Notes: a model not told the origin generated them from the sequence alone. A stretch of DNA of 33,786 bases from Alistipes sp. (GCA_017465605.1 JAFTVW010000010.1:1-33786); one strand, 5' to 3'. Positions 25,165 through 33,704 are shown, counted from the first letter of the stretch. Numbers and translations: made by a program.

Positions 25165-26038
25165 GATTCTGGTTACGGGCGCTAACGGTCAGTTAGGCAA
25201 CGAGATACGCACTATTGCAAAAAGCAGTAGCGACAGCTATATCTTCACCGATATTGCTGAAGATGCCGAGACCGCATACCTCGATATCACCGACCTTGAT
25301 GCCGTGCGTAAGATGATTGCCGACAATGGCGTAAACATCATCATCAACTGCGCCGCCTACACCAATGTCGACAAGGCAGAGGAGGAGAGAGAAAAGGCGA
25401 AAATACTCAACGCCACCGCCCCTGCAAATCTTGCCAAGGCGATAAAGGAGGTAGATGGTCTCTTGGTGCATATCTCGACCGACTATGTCTTTGGTGGCGA
25501 GAGCGATACACCATATACCGAGGAGCAACCAACAGCACCGACAAGCGTCTATGGTAGCACAAAACTTGCTGGCGAAGAGGCAATTATCGCAACAGATTGC
25601 CGTTATATCATTATCCGCACGGCGTGGCTCTACTCGGAGTTTGGCAACAACTTCTGCAAGACGATGATTGACATCACATCAACCAAACCGCAAATCAAGG
25701 TTGTCGATGACCAGATAGGCACACCCACCTATGCACTCGACTTGGCAAGGGCGATAGAGGCGGTTGTGGCAAGATACAATGGCACGCAGAGGGGCATCTT
25801 CCACTACTCCAACGAGGGCATCTGTTCGTGGTTTGAGTTTGCGAAGGCTATCGCGGAGTTATATGGTACGACAGAGTGCACTATCCAGCCTTGCACAAGT
25901 GCGGAGTTTCCGAGCGTAGTAAAGCGCCCCGCATACTCTGCCCTCGACAAGGGCAAGATAAAGGCGGTATTTGGCGTTGATGTTCCCCATTGGAAGGATT
26001 CACTTGCAAGGTGCATACGAAACATTAAGAAGCAGTAA
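25154..26038 (+). CDS. rfbD: dTDP-4-dehydrorhamnose reductase
   Basis: Last step of dTDP-L-rhamnose synthesis: NADPH-dependent reduction of dTDP-4-keto-L-rhamnose. The 294-residue SDR protein begins MANRILVTGANGQLGNEI, has STDYVFGGESDTPYTEE and the catalytic YGSTKLAGEE (Tyr-x3-Lys), and ends in the RmlD-type VKRPAYSALDKGKI region. The start at 25154 (ATGGCAAATAGG) places the GxxGxxG motif at the usual distance from the N-terminus. An in-frame ATG at 25127 would add nine residues and a longer overlap, so it is less likely. Confidence 0.96.
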   Translation: MANRILVTGANGQLGNEIRTIAKSSSDSYIFTDIAEDAETAYLDITDLDAVRKMIADNGVNIIINCAAYTNVDKAEEEREKAKILNATAPANLAKAIKEVDGLLVHISTDYVFGGESDTPYTEEQPTAPTSVYGSTKLAGEEAIIATDCRYIIIRTAWLYSEFGNNFCKTMIDITSTKPQIKVVDDQIGTPTYALDLARAIEAVVARYNGTQRGIFHYSNEGICSWFEFAKAIAELYGTTECTIQPCTSAEFPSVVKRPAYSALDKGKIKAVFGVDVPHWKDSLARCIRNIKKQ

Positions 26039-26041
26039 ACG

Positions 26042-27112
26042 ATGGCAAAACGAAATATAGTTATCACTGGTGGTGCGGGCTTTATCGGCTCACATTTGGT
26101 GCGTCTGTTCGTCAATAAGTACCCCGAGTACAACATCATCAACCTCGACAAACTCACCTATGCGGGCAACCTCGCTAATCTCAAGGATGTCGAGGCGAAG
26201 CCCAACTACAAGTTTGTGAAGATGGATATCTGCGACTTTGAGGCATTCTACGACTTGATGCAGCGCGAGAAGATTGACGGCATTATCCACCTCGCCGCCG
26301 AGAGCCATGTGGATAGAAGCATCAAAGACCCATTTACCTTTGCCCGTACAAATGTGATGGGCACTCTGTCGCTTTTGCAGGCAGCAAAGCTATACTGGGA
26401 GAGCCTACCCGAAGGTTATGAGGGCAAGCGATTCTACCATATCTCGACCGATGAGGTCTATGGCTCGTTGGCGTTTAACGATGAGCTTTTCACCGAGCAG
26501 ACACCCTACAACCCACACTCTCCCTATTCGGCAGCAAAAGCATCTTCAGACCACTTTGTGCGTGCCTATCATGACACCTACGGTATGCCTACCATCGTTA
26601 CCAACTGTTCGAATAACTATGGTCCCTATCAGTTCCCTGAGAAGCTGATACCGCTCTTTATCAACAACATCCGCCACCGCAAGCCTCTGCCCGTATATGG
26701 CAAGGGTGAGAATGTGCGCGACTGGCTCTATGTCGAGGACCACGCAAGGGCTATCGACCTCATTTTCCACGAGGGCAAGGTGGCCGAGACCTATAATATC
26801 GGAGGTTTCAACGAGTGGAAGAATATCGACCTGATAAAGGTTATGATTAAGACCGTGGACCGCATATTGGGCAACCCCGAGGGCTGCTCGTTGGATTTGA
26901 TAACCTATGTTACCGACCGTCTCGGCCATGATGCCCGCTACGCCATCGACTCAACGAAGTTGCAGAAAGAGCTTGGCTGGGAGCCTTCTCTCCAGTTCGA
27001 GGAGGGCATCGAGAAGACCGTGCGCTGGTATCTGGACAACCAAGAATGGATGGACAATGTCACCTCTGGCGACTACCAACGCTACTACGACGACATGTAT
27101 AAAGGTAGGTAG
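26042..27112 (+). CDS. rfbB: dTDP-glucose 4,6-dehydratase
   Basis: Second step of the dTDP-L-rhamnose pathway. The 356-residue extended SDR has ITGGAGFIGSHLVRLF (residues 7-22), HLAAESHVDRSI, the catalytic HISTDEVYGSL (Thr-Asp-Glu), YSAAKASSDHFVRAY (Tyr-x3-Lys), TNCSNNYGPYQFPEKLIPL and YNIGGFNEWKN. Full length and intact. Final gene of the polysaccharide cluster, followed by a strong terminator 24 nt after its stop codon. Confidence 0.97.
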   Translation: MAKRNIVITGGAGFIGSHLVRLFVNKYPEYNIINLDKLTYAGNLANLKDVEAKPNYKFVKMDICDFEAFYDLMQREKIDGIIHLAAESHVDRSIKDPFTFARTNVMGTLSLLQAAKLYWESLPEGYEGKRFYHISTDEVYGSLAFNDELFTEQTPYNPHSPYSAAKASSDHFVRAYHDTYGMPTIVTNCSNNYGPYQFPEKLIPLFINNIRHRKPLPVYGKGENVRDWLYVEDHARAIDLIFHEGKVAETYNIGGFNEWKNIDLIKVMIKTVDRILGNPEGCSLDLITYVTDRLGHDARYAIDSTKLQKELGWEPSLQFEEGIEKTVRWYLDNQEWMDNVTSGDYQRYYDDMYKGR

Positions 27113-27135
27113 TAATAGGCAATAAACGAACAAAC

Positions 27136-27172
27136 CCCCAAAAGTTTAGCGACTTTTGGGGTTTTTGTTTTA
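27136..27172 (+). terminator. Terminator of the polysaccharide operon
   Basis: A perfect 10-bp stem, CCCCAAAAGT (27136-27145) with ACTTTTGGGG (27152-27161), loop TTAGCG, followed by a T-rich tail to 27172. It marks the end of the + strand cluster. Confidence 0.9.
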
Positions 27173-27353
27173 AGGTAATCTGGCGAGCTTGCTCGTGTAA
27201 GATTATAAATACAAAGCGACAGAGTTAAAAACTCTGCCGCTCAACAAAAGTGGTGAATCCGCTGGGGCTACAATGCTTTACTGCTACTCACAAATCGTCA
27301 AAGAGTTATGCGTATTTTGAGATTCGCACTCACACGACACTTACAAAAGATTA
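27173..27353. other. Intergenic region between polysaccharide cluster and hipA
   Basis: No gene is supported. It contains an 11-bp hairpin with one mismatch and an AAA loop (27216-27240), which on the - strand is followed by a T-rich stretch and may end the hipBA transcript coming from the right. A smaller CGAGC/GCTCG hairpin is near 27184-27196. Confidence 0.5.
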
Positions 27354-28445
27354 TCATTTGCCAAACCGCCCAACTTTCTGTTCGATATCGCTATATATCT
27401 CTTCAGCCTCTTTTTTATTCAATCCTGCTTTTACTGCAACGGTAAGCACATCATCCTTTGTCGGCGCAATGCTATCATTAATAGAGGTGGTATGGTAGCC
27501 ATTCATACCATCGCTTGGCAATAGGTCAAAAGCGGGTGAGAAGTGCCATTCGCCATCCAGATATATAAACGCGAAGTTCTTGGCATGGTCATCTTTATTC
27601 TCTATCAAGAAGTTGAATACCATTAAGCGATATACTTTCCTCAGCTCGGCTACGCTATGGGTAAGCGCAGCACATACTTGAAAGATATGCGAATAGTCGA
27701 TACATGGCATACGATAGTCAGCCCCAATAAGCCCCGCGACACTCACAACATGTAGTTTGCCTTTTGATGTGCGGTCAAATCGCTCTACGCCGAAGTACTT
27801 ATCCTCAAAGAGTCGTGTTTCGGGCATCACGATGCCACATTCCTTGGCAAGCAGTGAATAGTTATACTCATCACGGCCAATGCGCTTAGGGTCTCGTTTA
27901 GCACGGAACTTAACCAACCACTCCTTTCCCTCGTAGCGAGTAAAAATCTTTGGACGAGCACCACCGGGTGAACCACCTCGATGTTGAAACTCCTCGATAC
28001 CCTCACCAGTATAATCATCACTATCAAGAATCTGCTCAGCCTCTAATGCAAGTTTCTCGAAATCGGCATATTCCTGCTTTGTAACAACACTTTTATCTGG
28101 TCTAAATTCCAATGCACCACGCCCCGTAGAGCCGACCAATGCGAGGCGGTCAAGAAGGGTTAGGTTGCGAGGGTTTATGCCTTGCTGTTGTAGATATCTA
28201 TCGAGGATAAGCAATCCCCAACCATCTGGTAGGCAATCATCAAATACTCCAAATCCGCCACCAAAAGGTCGTGGTTTTGCAATAAAAACACCACTACGCA
28301 ATGGCAGTTCAAATGGAGAGATAGAAAATCCAGATGCCAACCACTCTGCGGAGTATTCAAATGCGCACAAACCCTCCCTGGTCAAAGCCAAGCGACCAAC
28401 AACGCGGTCTGCATAGATAACCTCAATCTGTTTAATGCTACTCAT
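27354..28445 (-). CDS. hipA: HipA-family serine/threonine kinase toxin
   Basis: A 363-residue HipA-like kinase, shorter than E. coli HipA (~440). HipA toxins phosphorylate glutamyl-tRNA synthetase or other targets and are held by a HipB partner. Numbered from the 28445 start: N-terminal domain with FDDCLPDGWG (residues 68-77), VGSTGRGAL, Gly-rich GGSPGGARPK (157-166), VKF Lys179, catalytic NKDDHAKN (283-290) and the metal-binding Asp307 in FDLLPS. All kinase residues look intact. The ATG at 28445 overlaps the hipB stop by 8 nt, a better start than the in-frame ATG at 28472. The target here is unknown. Confidence 0.9.
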   Translation of the reverse strand: MSSIKQIEVIYADRVVGRLALTREGLCAFEYSAEWLASGFSISPFELPLRSGVFIAKPRPFGGGFGVFDDCLPDGWGLLILDRYLQQQGINPRNLTLLDRLALVGSTGRGALEFRPDKSVVTKQEYADFEKLALEAEQILDSDDYTGEGIEEFQHRGGSPGGARPKIFTRYEGKEWLVKFRAKRDPKRIGRDEYNYSLLAKECGIVMPETRLFEDKYFGVERFDRTSKGKLHVVSVAGLIGADYRMPCIDYSHIFQVCAALTHSVAELRKVYRLMVFNFLIENKDDHAKNFAFIYLDGEWHFSPAFDLLPSDGMNGYHTTSINDSIAPTKDDVLTVAVKAGLNKKEAEEIYSDIEQKVGRFGK

Positions 28446-28755
28446 TTTTCTTACCTCGTTTACGATTAACACTCTGTTCGTTCAGCACATCATCAAGCGA
28501 CTGATACTGCTTCTGGGTAAAAAGGGCATTAAACTCATCAAGGCAGTTTAGTGCAAAACCAACTTGCAGCAACCCTCGCAAAGATATTTCGCCAGTCTGC
28601 TCAAAACGGCGATAGGTGGCAAACTTAACACCAGCTCTTGATGCTAAACCCTCCTGTGTCAGATTTAATTCCAAACGGCGAGCCTTTACTCTTGCTGCAA
28701 TCTGCATAGCGACATCACTCGGATTAGCGATATTAAATGACAATATATTGTTCAT
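28438..28755 (-). CDS. hipB: HipB-like antitoxin, XRE-family repressor
   Basis: A 105-residue DNA-binding protein with a helix-turn-helix of the Cro/CI type: VKARRLELNLTQEGLASRAGVKFATYRRFEQTG (shown only as landmarks: LTQEGLASRAGVKFATYRRF), at about residues 28-58. The C-terminal tail is basic (RKRGKKNE). HipB proteins bind both operator and HipA, neutralising the toxin and repressing the operon. First gene of the - strand pair, with translation coupled to hipA through an 8-nt overlap, and with its own consensus promoter and a palindrome just upstream. Confidence 0.9.
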   Translation of the reverse strand: MNNILSFNIANPSDVAMQIAARVKARRLELNLTQEGLASRAGVKFATYRRFEQTGEISLRGLLQVGFALNCLDEFNALFTQKQYQSLDDVLNEQSVNRKRGKKNE

Positions 28756-28798
28756 AATCTATTTTTTTGCCCGATAACAAATAATATCTTATTTATTG

Positions 28799-28829
28799 CA
28801 AAGATAGTGAACATTTCTCAAATGTCAAA
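28799..28829 (-). promoter_or_regulatory. hipBA promoter with operator-like palindrome
   Basis: On the - strand: TTTG (28826-28829), 19 bp, TATCTTTG (28799-28806), a full Bacteroidetes consensus match. The palindrome ACATTT-CTC-AAATGT (28811-28825) fills the spacer between the two boxes, where a bound HipB-like repressor would block polymerase. The promoter is strongly supported; the operator is inferred. Confidence 0.75.
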
Positions 28830-28941
28830 CCAATTGAGATGATAATTAACCAAGGAAACAGAAAGGCCTCTCTATTATGGAGATAAAAGACCCTCTTTAT
28901 GGATAACTTCGCAAATAAGATAAGCGTTGTGAATATTTTCA

Positions 28942-29889
28942 CTAACAGCCAGACCGTTCAATAGCTATCTCCCACAAATCATCTAATACATCTTGAGTCT
29001 CTTCAATATCAAAATACTCTGGATCAAAGCTTCTATTTATACCATACCAATCCAGGCGATCCTTCTCCTCTGCCGTTTTGCGCTTTTTGGCTTTAATCTC
29101 TAACAGCTCGCTATAACCCCAAATGCCACCGCAGTCTTCAGGTGGACATGCTCCGCTACCCTTATATATGATAAACGAAGGAGTCTCATCGGGTTCATAA
29201 TCGCGTAGACCCTTAAGCCATACCTCATGCAGCCAGCCGTCGCCAAAGTCATACTCATACTTCATACGGTCTCTCTTCTCCTTGAAGAATTGAGATATTG
29301 GGTATTTATTGGTATCTAATACTCGTGTTTTACCATATCCAAACCCCATATCATTATCCATCTTTATACACGCAGTATGTTTGTACTTTACACCATCAAC
29401 CTCAAATTCGTGCAAATGTTCATTCTCCCAACCCATTGCATCGTTGATGACATACGCAAACAGCTCCAACGATATGTTGGAGGGAATCTTCACCTCTCTC
29501 CACACGGGAACAGGTGCGTCAACAAGCTTAATACGCAGGTGCAACTCTTGTGGGTTATCACCTATGAAGCAATGTCGAGGGAGCCTAAATGGGTCTTCCT
29601 CAAGGCATTTATCAGTCTCATCGTCAGCAAATAGACCTTCGTCATCTCCCAAAGAGAATGGATTTGATACATCATCTATATCATCTACTAACAGATCCTC
29701 GAACTGGACATTTCCAGCCTCTAAGCTACCATCCTCAATGCTTTTCTCCAACTTATCCATATCCATACCCATTGCAGCAAGTAGGGCCAACAAGTCCTCA
29801 AAGGAGCTAATACCAAGGCTATCTATCATCTGCCTTATCTCATCGGGAAGTTGTTTGCGAAAATCCTTAAAACTACTATCCTTTTTCAT
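28942..29889 (-). CDS. Plasmid pRiA4b ORF-3-like family protein
   Basis: A 315-residue protein with a C-terminal pRiA4b ORF-3-like domain (about residues 113-305): LHLRIKLVDAPVPVWREVKI, AMGWENEHLHEFEVDG, YEYDFGDGWLHEVWL and CPPEDCGGIWGY. The family is widespread in bacteria and mobile elements, and no biochemical role is established. The N-terminal ~110 residues hold a helical segment (DEIRQMIDSLGISSFEDLLA) and a very acidic linker with many Asp and Glu. The frame is open to 30000, but a -7 box lies at 29975-29982, so the start is probably 29889 (or 29922). It stands alone between hipBA and the lipoprotein gene. Confidence 0.8.
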   Translation of the reverse strand: MKKDSSFKDFRKQLPDEIRQMIDSLGISSFEDLLALLAAMGMDMDKLEKSIEDGSLEAGNVQFEDLLVDDIDDVSNPFSLGDDEGLFADDETDKCLEEDPFRLPRHCFIGDNPQELHLRIKLVDAPVPVWREVKIPSNISLELFAYVINDAMGWENEHLHEFEVDGVKYKHTACIKMDNDMGFGYGKTRVLDTNKYPISQFFKEKRDRMKYEYDFGDGWLHEVWLKGLRDYEPDETPSFIIYKGSGACPPEDCGGIWGYSELLEIKAKKRKTAEEKDRLDWYGINRSFDPEYFDIEETQDVLDDLWEIAIERSGC

Positions 29890-29974
29890 ATTTTTGTCAC
29901 ATTTATTTGTACGAAGACTCATCGCTATGTTGTTTATGAAAGAATCATTTTTGTAGCTCTCTTTCATGCTTTTA

Positions 29975-29982
29975 CAAAGATA
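29975..29982 (-). promoter_or_regulatory. -7 promoter box for the pRiA4b-like gene
   Basis: TATCTTTG on the - strand, a perfect -7 box, about 85 nt upstream of the chosen start. The only nearby TTTG (29998-30001) is at 15 bp, closer than usual, so the -33 element is weak. Confidence 0.4.
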
Positions 29983-30117
29983 CTGAAAATTCCTTATCAA
30001 AGGATCTTTTGTCCGAGAAATTTTGAAGGCACAATTTTCTCTAAAATTTACGCCATAGTTTTCTGTTCTTTGGTATCGTCGTATCTGGCTACCATCTGCT
30101 TGTCATTAGTAAGTAGC

Positions 30118-32175
30118 CTACTCATATCGCCATTTATGTTCATCGAAGATATAGGACGCTGGTTCTATATTACGAGTTGGGCGTCCATCATTATACGATA
30201 CTGTGATATCAACCACGTTGTGTTGACTATCACGCTCGAAGTGCACATACCTATCGTAGGTATATCTGCCATTATGATACTTGTAAACCTCCCATCCGCC
30301 ACTCATATAACCTCCATCGTTGTAGTGTACGATTAACTTGTCGCGATAATCTACGATAAAGTTGTATGGCTCTATCATATTAAACGCCTCACAGCGCGAG
30401 GTAAACTCGTCTGTTGCGTCTATATATTTGCCATTCATAAGCTTGTATATTGAACAGAATCGGGGTAAATCGCGCTGAGTGCCAGCGAAAGGCATACTAC
30501 CTGTAATGAGTTCGTTCCTTCCATCAAAGTCTATATCAGCAAAGAACAGCACTTCATCAGGTGCTGTTATCGCCCCATTTTCACATCTTGGGAAGAAATC
30601 CTCCTCAGCATATTCAAAATATTGCACTCTGCCGACCTCACCATTAAAGCACTCTTTGTCGCCATTAGTTAACGACAAACTAATATCGCTCCAACCATCG
30701 AAACCCTCAGCATCTGTTACCGTAAAATCGAATTTCAGTCCCATTCGAGAAGTATCCAACCTCCACTCTCGCTCTTCGATAGCTCCCGTTCGGCTTTCAG
30801 TCCAGTCAGCATCGTCCTTAACCTTAACTGTAAGCGTCTTGGGATCGAAGTCAAAATCAACATTAGTATTACAATTCTGTGTTCCGCAGACTCTAATATA
30901 CCAACACTCTCTTTCGGCTTGATCAACAATATCTCCTCTGTTATCATAAATGTAGTACTCCTCCGAGTCCCATATATGTCCATTTATCTCATCGAAGAAC
31001 TGCTTGCAAACCTGCATTGAGCCATTATCAATAGTGATTACTTCGAGGTAATAATCCCAAATACCACTCGCACCTCGATGATAGGTCTTAATGGCATAAT
31101 ATAGAGTGCCGTCAAGTTCAAACTCCCACACATCACATATACCTCGCGGATAGCGCAGATCATTGAGATAAGGTGTGCAATGAACATACCCCTCGGCATC
31201 GAGATATTGGATAAAGTTTCTATCACAATTCATCGTGCCACCTCCATCTATCCAATAGTTGTAAAACTTAGCCTTACCACTTGGAACTGTAATCACATCA
31301 ATCTCTTTTTCGAGCAGAGGCATCGAATCCGTGAAGGTGATTGGGTTATGCAAGTAATACACCACCTCACTCTCTAACTCCATTTGTAGTTTATTCTTCA
31401 GTTCATACTCCTTCCACGGTGTATCACGTTCCCAAGCGAGAAGTGAAGTGAGCCTATCATCTATCTCCTTTGTAGGATATGTTTGATTGCAGGTTTGTTC
31501 TGCTGCATCCGTGAGATTTGCCAACAGAATCCTATTGTCCATAATCTTACCATCGTCAAGCCTTATCTTCTTGATGATTATATAATCGTCATTGTGGGGA
31601 TCCTTGCGAACAAGATCTTGATATGGTGCGGGATTCCAGCTTGCGTTATGTCTGATACATACTAACTCGTGCCACTCTCCATCAACGAATGTTAGCACTG
31701 AGTAGTTTCCCCACCTCGTGTTTCCAACGACATTGAAAAAGCCCAACTCATCACTTCCATCGCCATTGAGATCTCCCTCATTTACGAGATTACAGCCTAC
31801 ATATACTAATTGAATGCGTGTTAGCGTGTCATCGCTAAAATGTATTTTACAGAAGTGGTAATAATCATCAATGAATTGATGTGATTTGAACTCAGGTATC
31901 GGCTTTGAGTAGTGGTAAAGTGCTGCGTACTCACTCTTGCCATCTCCATTGAAATCACCTATAACAGACTCCTCTTTCTCTGCCTTGTCAATGGTGTCAT
32001 CATTGTCGAAATCATATTCGAAGTAGTCGGGCATTGGTGCGGGGTGCTTATCTGCCGCCAGATGTGCTTCATCCGACTTGCTATGGGGAGTAGCAATATT
32101 CGTAGAGTTAATCGTTTGCTTTACGCCACACGCCACCATTAGTAGCGTTGCGAGGGTAATAATTGGTGTCTTCAT
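30118..32175 (-). CDS. Large surface/periplasmic lipoprotein with FG-GAP-like calcium-binding repeats
   Basis: A 685-residue predicted lipoprotein. The N-terminus is a type II signal peptide (ITLATLLMVACG; lipidated Cys16). Calcium-loop-like repeats follow: DFNGDGKSE (74-82), DLNGDGSDE (135-143) and, near the C-terminus, DIDFDGRNE, each in a VCBS/FG-GAP-like context. The rest is rich in aromatic and acidic residues, consistent with extended beta structure outside the cytoplasm. Last gene of an apparent - strand operon, 7 nt after the ADP-ribosylglycohydrolase gene. No enzyme motif is recognised; a ligand-binding or adhesion role is possible. Confidence 0.75.
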   Translation of the reverse strand: MKTPIITLATLLMVACGVKQTINSTNIATPHSKSDEAHLAADKHPAPMPDYFEYDFDNDDTIDKAEKEESVIGDFNGDGKSEYAALYHYSKPIPEFKSHQFIDDYYHFCKIHFSDDTLTRIQLVYVGCNLVNEGDLNGDGSDELGFFNVVGNTRWGNYSVLTFVDGEWHELVCIRHNASWNPAPYQDLVRKDPHNDDYIIIKKIRLDDGKIMDNRILLANLTDAAEQTCNQTYPTKEIDDRLTSLLAWERDTPWKEYELKNKLQMELESEVVYYLHNPITFTDSMPLLEKEIDVITVPSGKAKFYNYWIDGGGTMNCDRNFIQYLDAEGYVHCTPYLNDLRYPRGICDVWEFELDGTLYYAIKTYHRGASGIWDYYLEVITIDNGSMQVCKQFFDEINGHIWDSEEYYIYDNRGDIVDQAERECWYIRVCGTQNCNTNVDFDFDPKTLTVKVKDDADWTESRTGAIEEREWRLDTSRMGLKFDFTVTDAEGFDGWSDISLSLTNGDKECFNGEVGRVQYFEYAEEDFFPRCENGAITAPDEVLFFADIDFDGRNELITGSMPFAGTQRDLPRFCSIYKLMNGKYIDATDEFTSRCEAFNMIEPYNFIVDYRDKLIVHYNDGGYMSGGWEVYKYHNGRYTYDRYVHFERDSQHNVVDITVSYNDGRPTRNIEPASYIFDEHKWRYE

Positions 32176-32182
32176 TGAGCTA

Positions 32183-33049
32183 TTATCTGTCTACTGTATC
32201 ACTAAACTTATTTAGCACCTCAACCATCTCCTTAGGGAGGTATTCGAGGGCTTTGCGAGCGACCTTATCTGGTACGCCATAGTAGGCGGCAGCAATGCTA
32301 CCTGTCATCGCTCCAATGGTATCGCTATCACCGCCCAACGAAATTGCTAAGCGGATGGCATCCTCAAAGTCGGTGCTATCCAAGAAGGCTATAATTGCTT
32401 CGGGGCAGGAGCCTTGACAAGTTACGTCGAACTCATAGTTGGGGCGTATGTTGTCGCACGAGCGATCCATATCGTAGCCGAACTGACAAGCGACGTACTC
32501 GCGTATTGTCTCCTTTGGCAGATGCTGTCGAGCGAGGAATATTGCCGAGGCGATAGCTTGTGCGCCCTTGATACCCTCGGGGTGGTTGTGTGACACCTCG
32601 GCAGACTTTCGAGCGAGGTCGAGAGCCTCATCAAGCGTGGTGGCGAAGTAACCACACGCACTTACACGCATACCTGCGCCATTGCCGAAGGAGTTGTATG
32701 GTCGCTGATCCTCCTCATACTCCGACACAAGCCAGCGGTGGAACATACCACCATAGCCTCGCCATAGATGTTTTCTGCCCCAGCTACGCATAATATCGGG
32801 TAGCGTGTCGTTGCCTACGGGGCAAGTTTCGCTTCGGGTAAGCCAATCTGCTACGGCAATAGTCATCACCGTATCATCGGTAAAGTCGTTTGCGTCGGTA
32901 AAGAGTTCGAAGTTATACTCTTTATTTTGCAGAAATTCGTGCGTTGAGCCTACAATATCGCCAATAACAGCTCCGAGAACGCCTCGGTGTACCTGCTTCA
33001 AGGTGTTGTCATCGTATTTATATGGCTCGTGGTTAAATAGTCGTTTCAT
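32183..33049 (-). CDS. ADP-ribosylglycohydrolase family protein
   Basis: A 288-residue protein of the DraG/ARH family, which removes ADP-ribose from proteins or other acceptors using two Mg2+ ions. The metal-binding motifs are all present: GAVIGDIVGSTHEF near the N-terminus, FTDDTVMTIAVADWL (Thr-Asp-Asp), SHNHPEGIKGAQAIASAIF, and GGDSDTIGAMTGSIAAAYYG near the C-terminus (Asp-Ser-Asp-Thr). No signal peptide, so it is cytoplasmic. It sits between a small unknown gene (2-nt gap) and the lipoprotein gene. No ADP-ribosyltransferase toxin is visible nearby, so the substrate is open. Confidence 0.92.
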   Translation of the reverse strand: MKRLFNHEPYKYDDNTLKQVHRGVLGAVIGDIVGSTHEFLQNKEYNFELFTDANDFTDDTVMTIAVADWLTRSETCPVGNDTLPDIMRSWGRKHLWRGYGGMFHRWLVSEYEEDQRPYNSFGNGAGMRVSACGYFATTLDEALDLARKSAEVSHNHPEGIKGAQAIASAIFLARQHLPKETIREYVACQFGYDMDRSCDNIRPNYEFDVTCQGSCPEAIIAFLDSTDFEDAIRLAISLGGDSDTIGAMTGSIAAAYYGVPDKVARKALEYLPKEMVEVLNKFSDTVDR

Positions 33050-33051
33050 AG

Positions 33052-33492
33052 TTAGTTTGCTGTATTATTATATTCTTCATGGCATCTTTTTATAACAAGA
33101 TCAATCATAAGGAGATAACCTTTTATATAAAACTCTATATCGATGTGAGATAAATGATAACCGCCTACCCAAACTTGCCAAAGTCCATCTTTATAAGCAA
33201 AGTGTAACGGAGTATCCTCGAATTCACTCATAACTTTAATAGCAACTTTGTACATTGCCGTATAATTGCAAAATACCGAAGGATCAAACTCGTAGATTAC
33301 CTTAAACAACTCGTGATCCTTGTACTGAATTTTATATACACGCCCATCGTACATTATATGAAATTGTGGATTCCATCCGAGACTTAGAGCATCCCAGTCA
33401 TCATCATCTACTTTCCACACTATCTCATAGCCTCGCGAACGGAGTAGATGCTCTATAGTATCATAATTCGCTCGAATACATTGTTGTTCCAT
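33052..33492 (-). CDS. Small cytoplasmic protein of unknown function (possibly YbjN-like)
   Basis: A 146-residue protein that I do not recognise with confidence. It has no signal peptide or membrane helix. The pattern of alternating strands and helices, with an N-terminal helix (NYDTIEHLLRSRGYEI), an acidic patch (KVDDDDWDAL), a strand pair FHIMYDGRVYKIQY, an inner helix (AMYKVAIKVMSEF) and DGLWQVWVGGYHL, is reminiscent of YbjN/secretion-chaperone-like folds, but this is only an impression. It is 2 nt upstream of the ADP-ribosylglycohydrolase gene and probably co-transcribed with it. Confidence 0.6.
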   Translation of the reverse strand: MEQQCIRANYDTIEHLLRSRGYEIVWKVDDDDWDALSLGWNPQFHIMYDGRVYKIQYKDHELFKVIYEFDPSVFCNYTAMYKVAIKVMSEFEDTPLHFAYKDGLWQVWVGGYHLSHIDIEFYIKGYLLMIDLVIKRCHEEYNNTAN

Positions 33493-33528
33493 ACTCTTTT
33501 ACTCATTAAAATACTCCTCCACAAGTCG

Positions 33529-33633
33529 CTAGTATGCCTCGGTATGGCGAATCTCGTTAAGTCCGCCCTGCGCCGAGCAGATATTTGTGGTGGCAATAAT
33601 GGCCACAGCGATAAGTGTAAAAATGCGTTTCAT
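33529..33633 (-). pseudogene. Signal-peptide-bearing gene stub
   Basis: The frame begins MKRIFTLIAVAIIATTNICSAQ, a clear type I signal peptide with a likely cut after CSA, then only 13 more residues before a TAG at 33529-33531. In the same frame, nine further sense codons (RLVEEYFNE) run to a TAA at 33509. This looks like a secreted-protein gene with its middle deleted and a nonsense codon, though a tiny secreted peptide is possible. It lies just upstream of the unknown/ARH/lipoprotein operon and may be its old first gene. Confidence 0.45.
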
Positions 33634-33672
33634 ATGGTTAGCTATTTTTAGGCAAGTTCTATAAATTAACCA

Positions 33673-33704
33673 TTTGCTAATCAGTAAATTATTTTGTATA
33701 TTTG
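33673..33704 (+). promoter_or_regulatory. Promoter of the gene at the right edge
   Basis: TTTG (33673-33676), 20 bp, TATATTTG (33697-33704): a full Bacteroidetes consensus match on the + strand, about 12-18 nt upstream of the first start codons, so the leader would be very short. Confidence 0.7.

Noticed and set aside
27250-27498. Open frame of 82 codons on the + strand
   Set aside because: Half of it is antisense to hipA, and the rest is low-complexity intergenic sequence with no promoter or family match.
29309-29956. Open frame of 215 codons on the + strand
   Set aside because: It is the antisense shadow of the pRiA4b-like gene, with the Ser-rich composition expected from the reverse of an acidic coding sequence.
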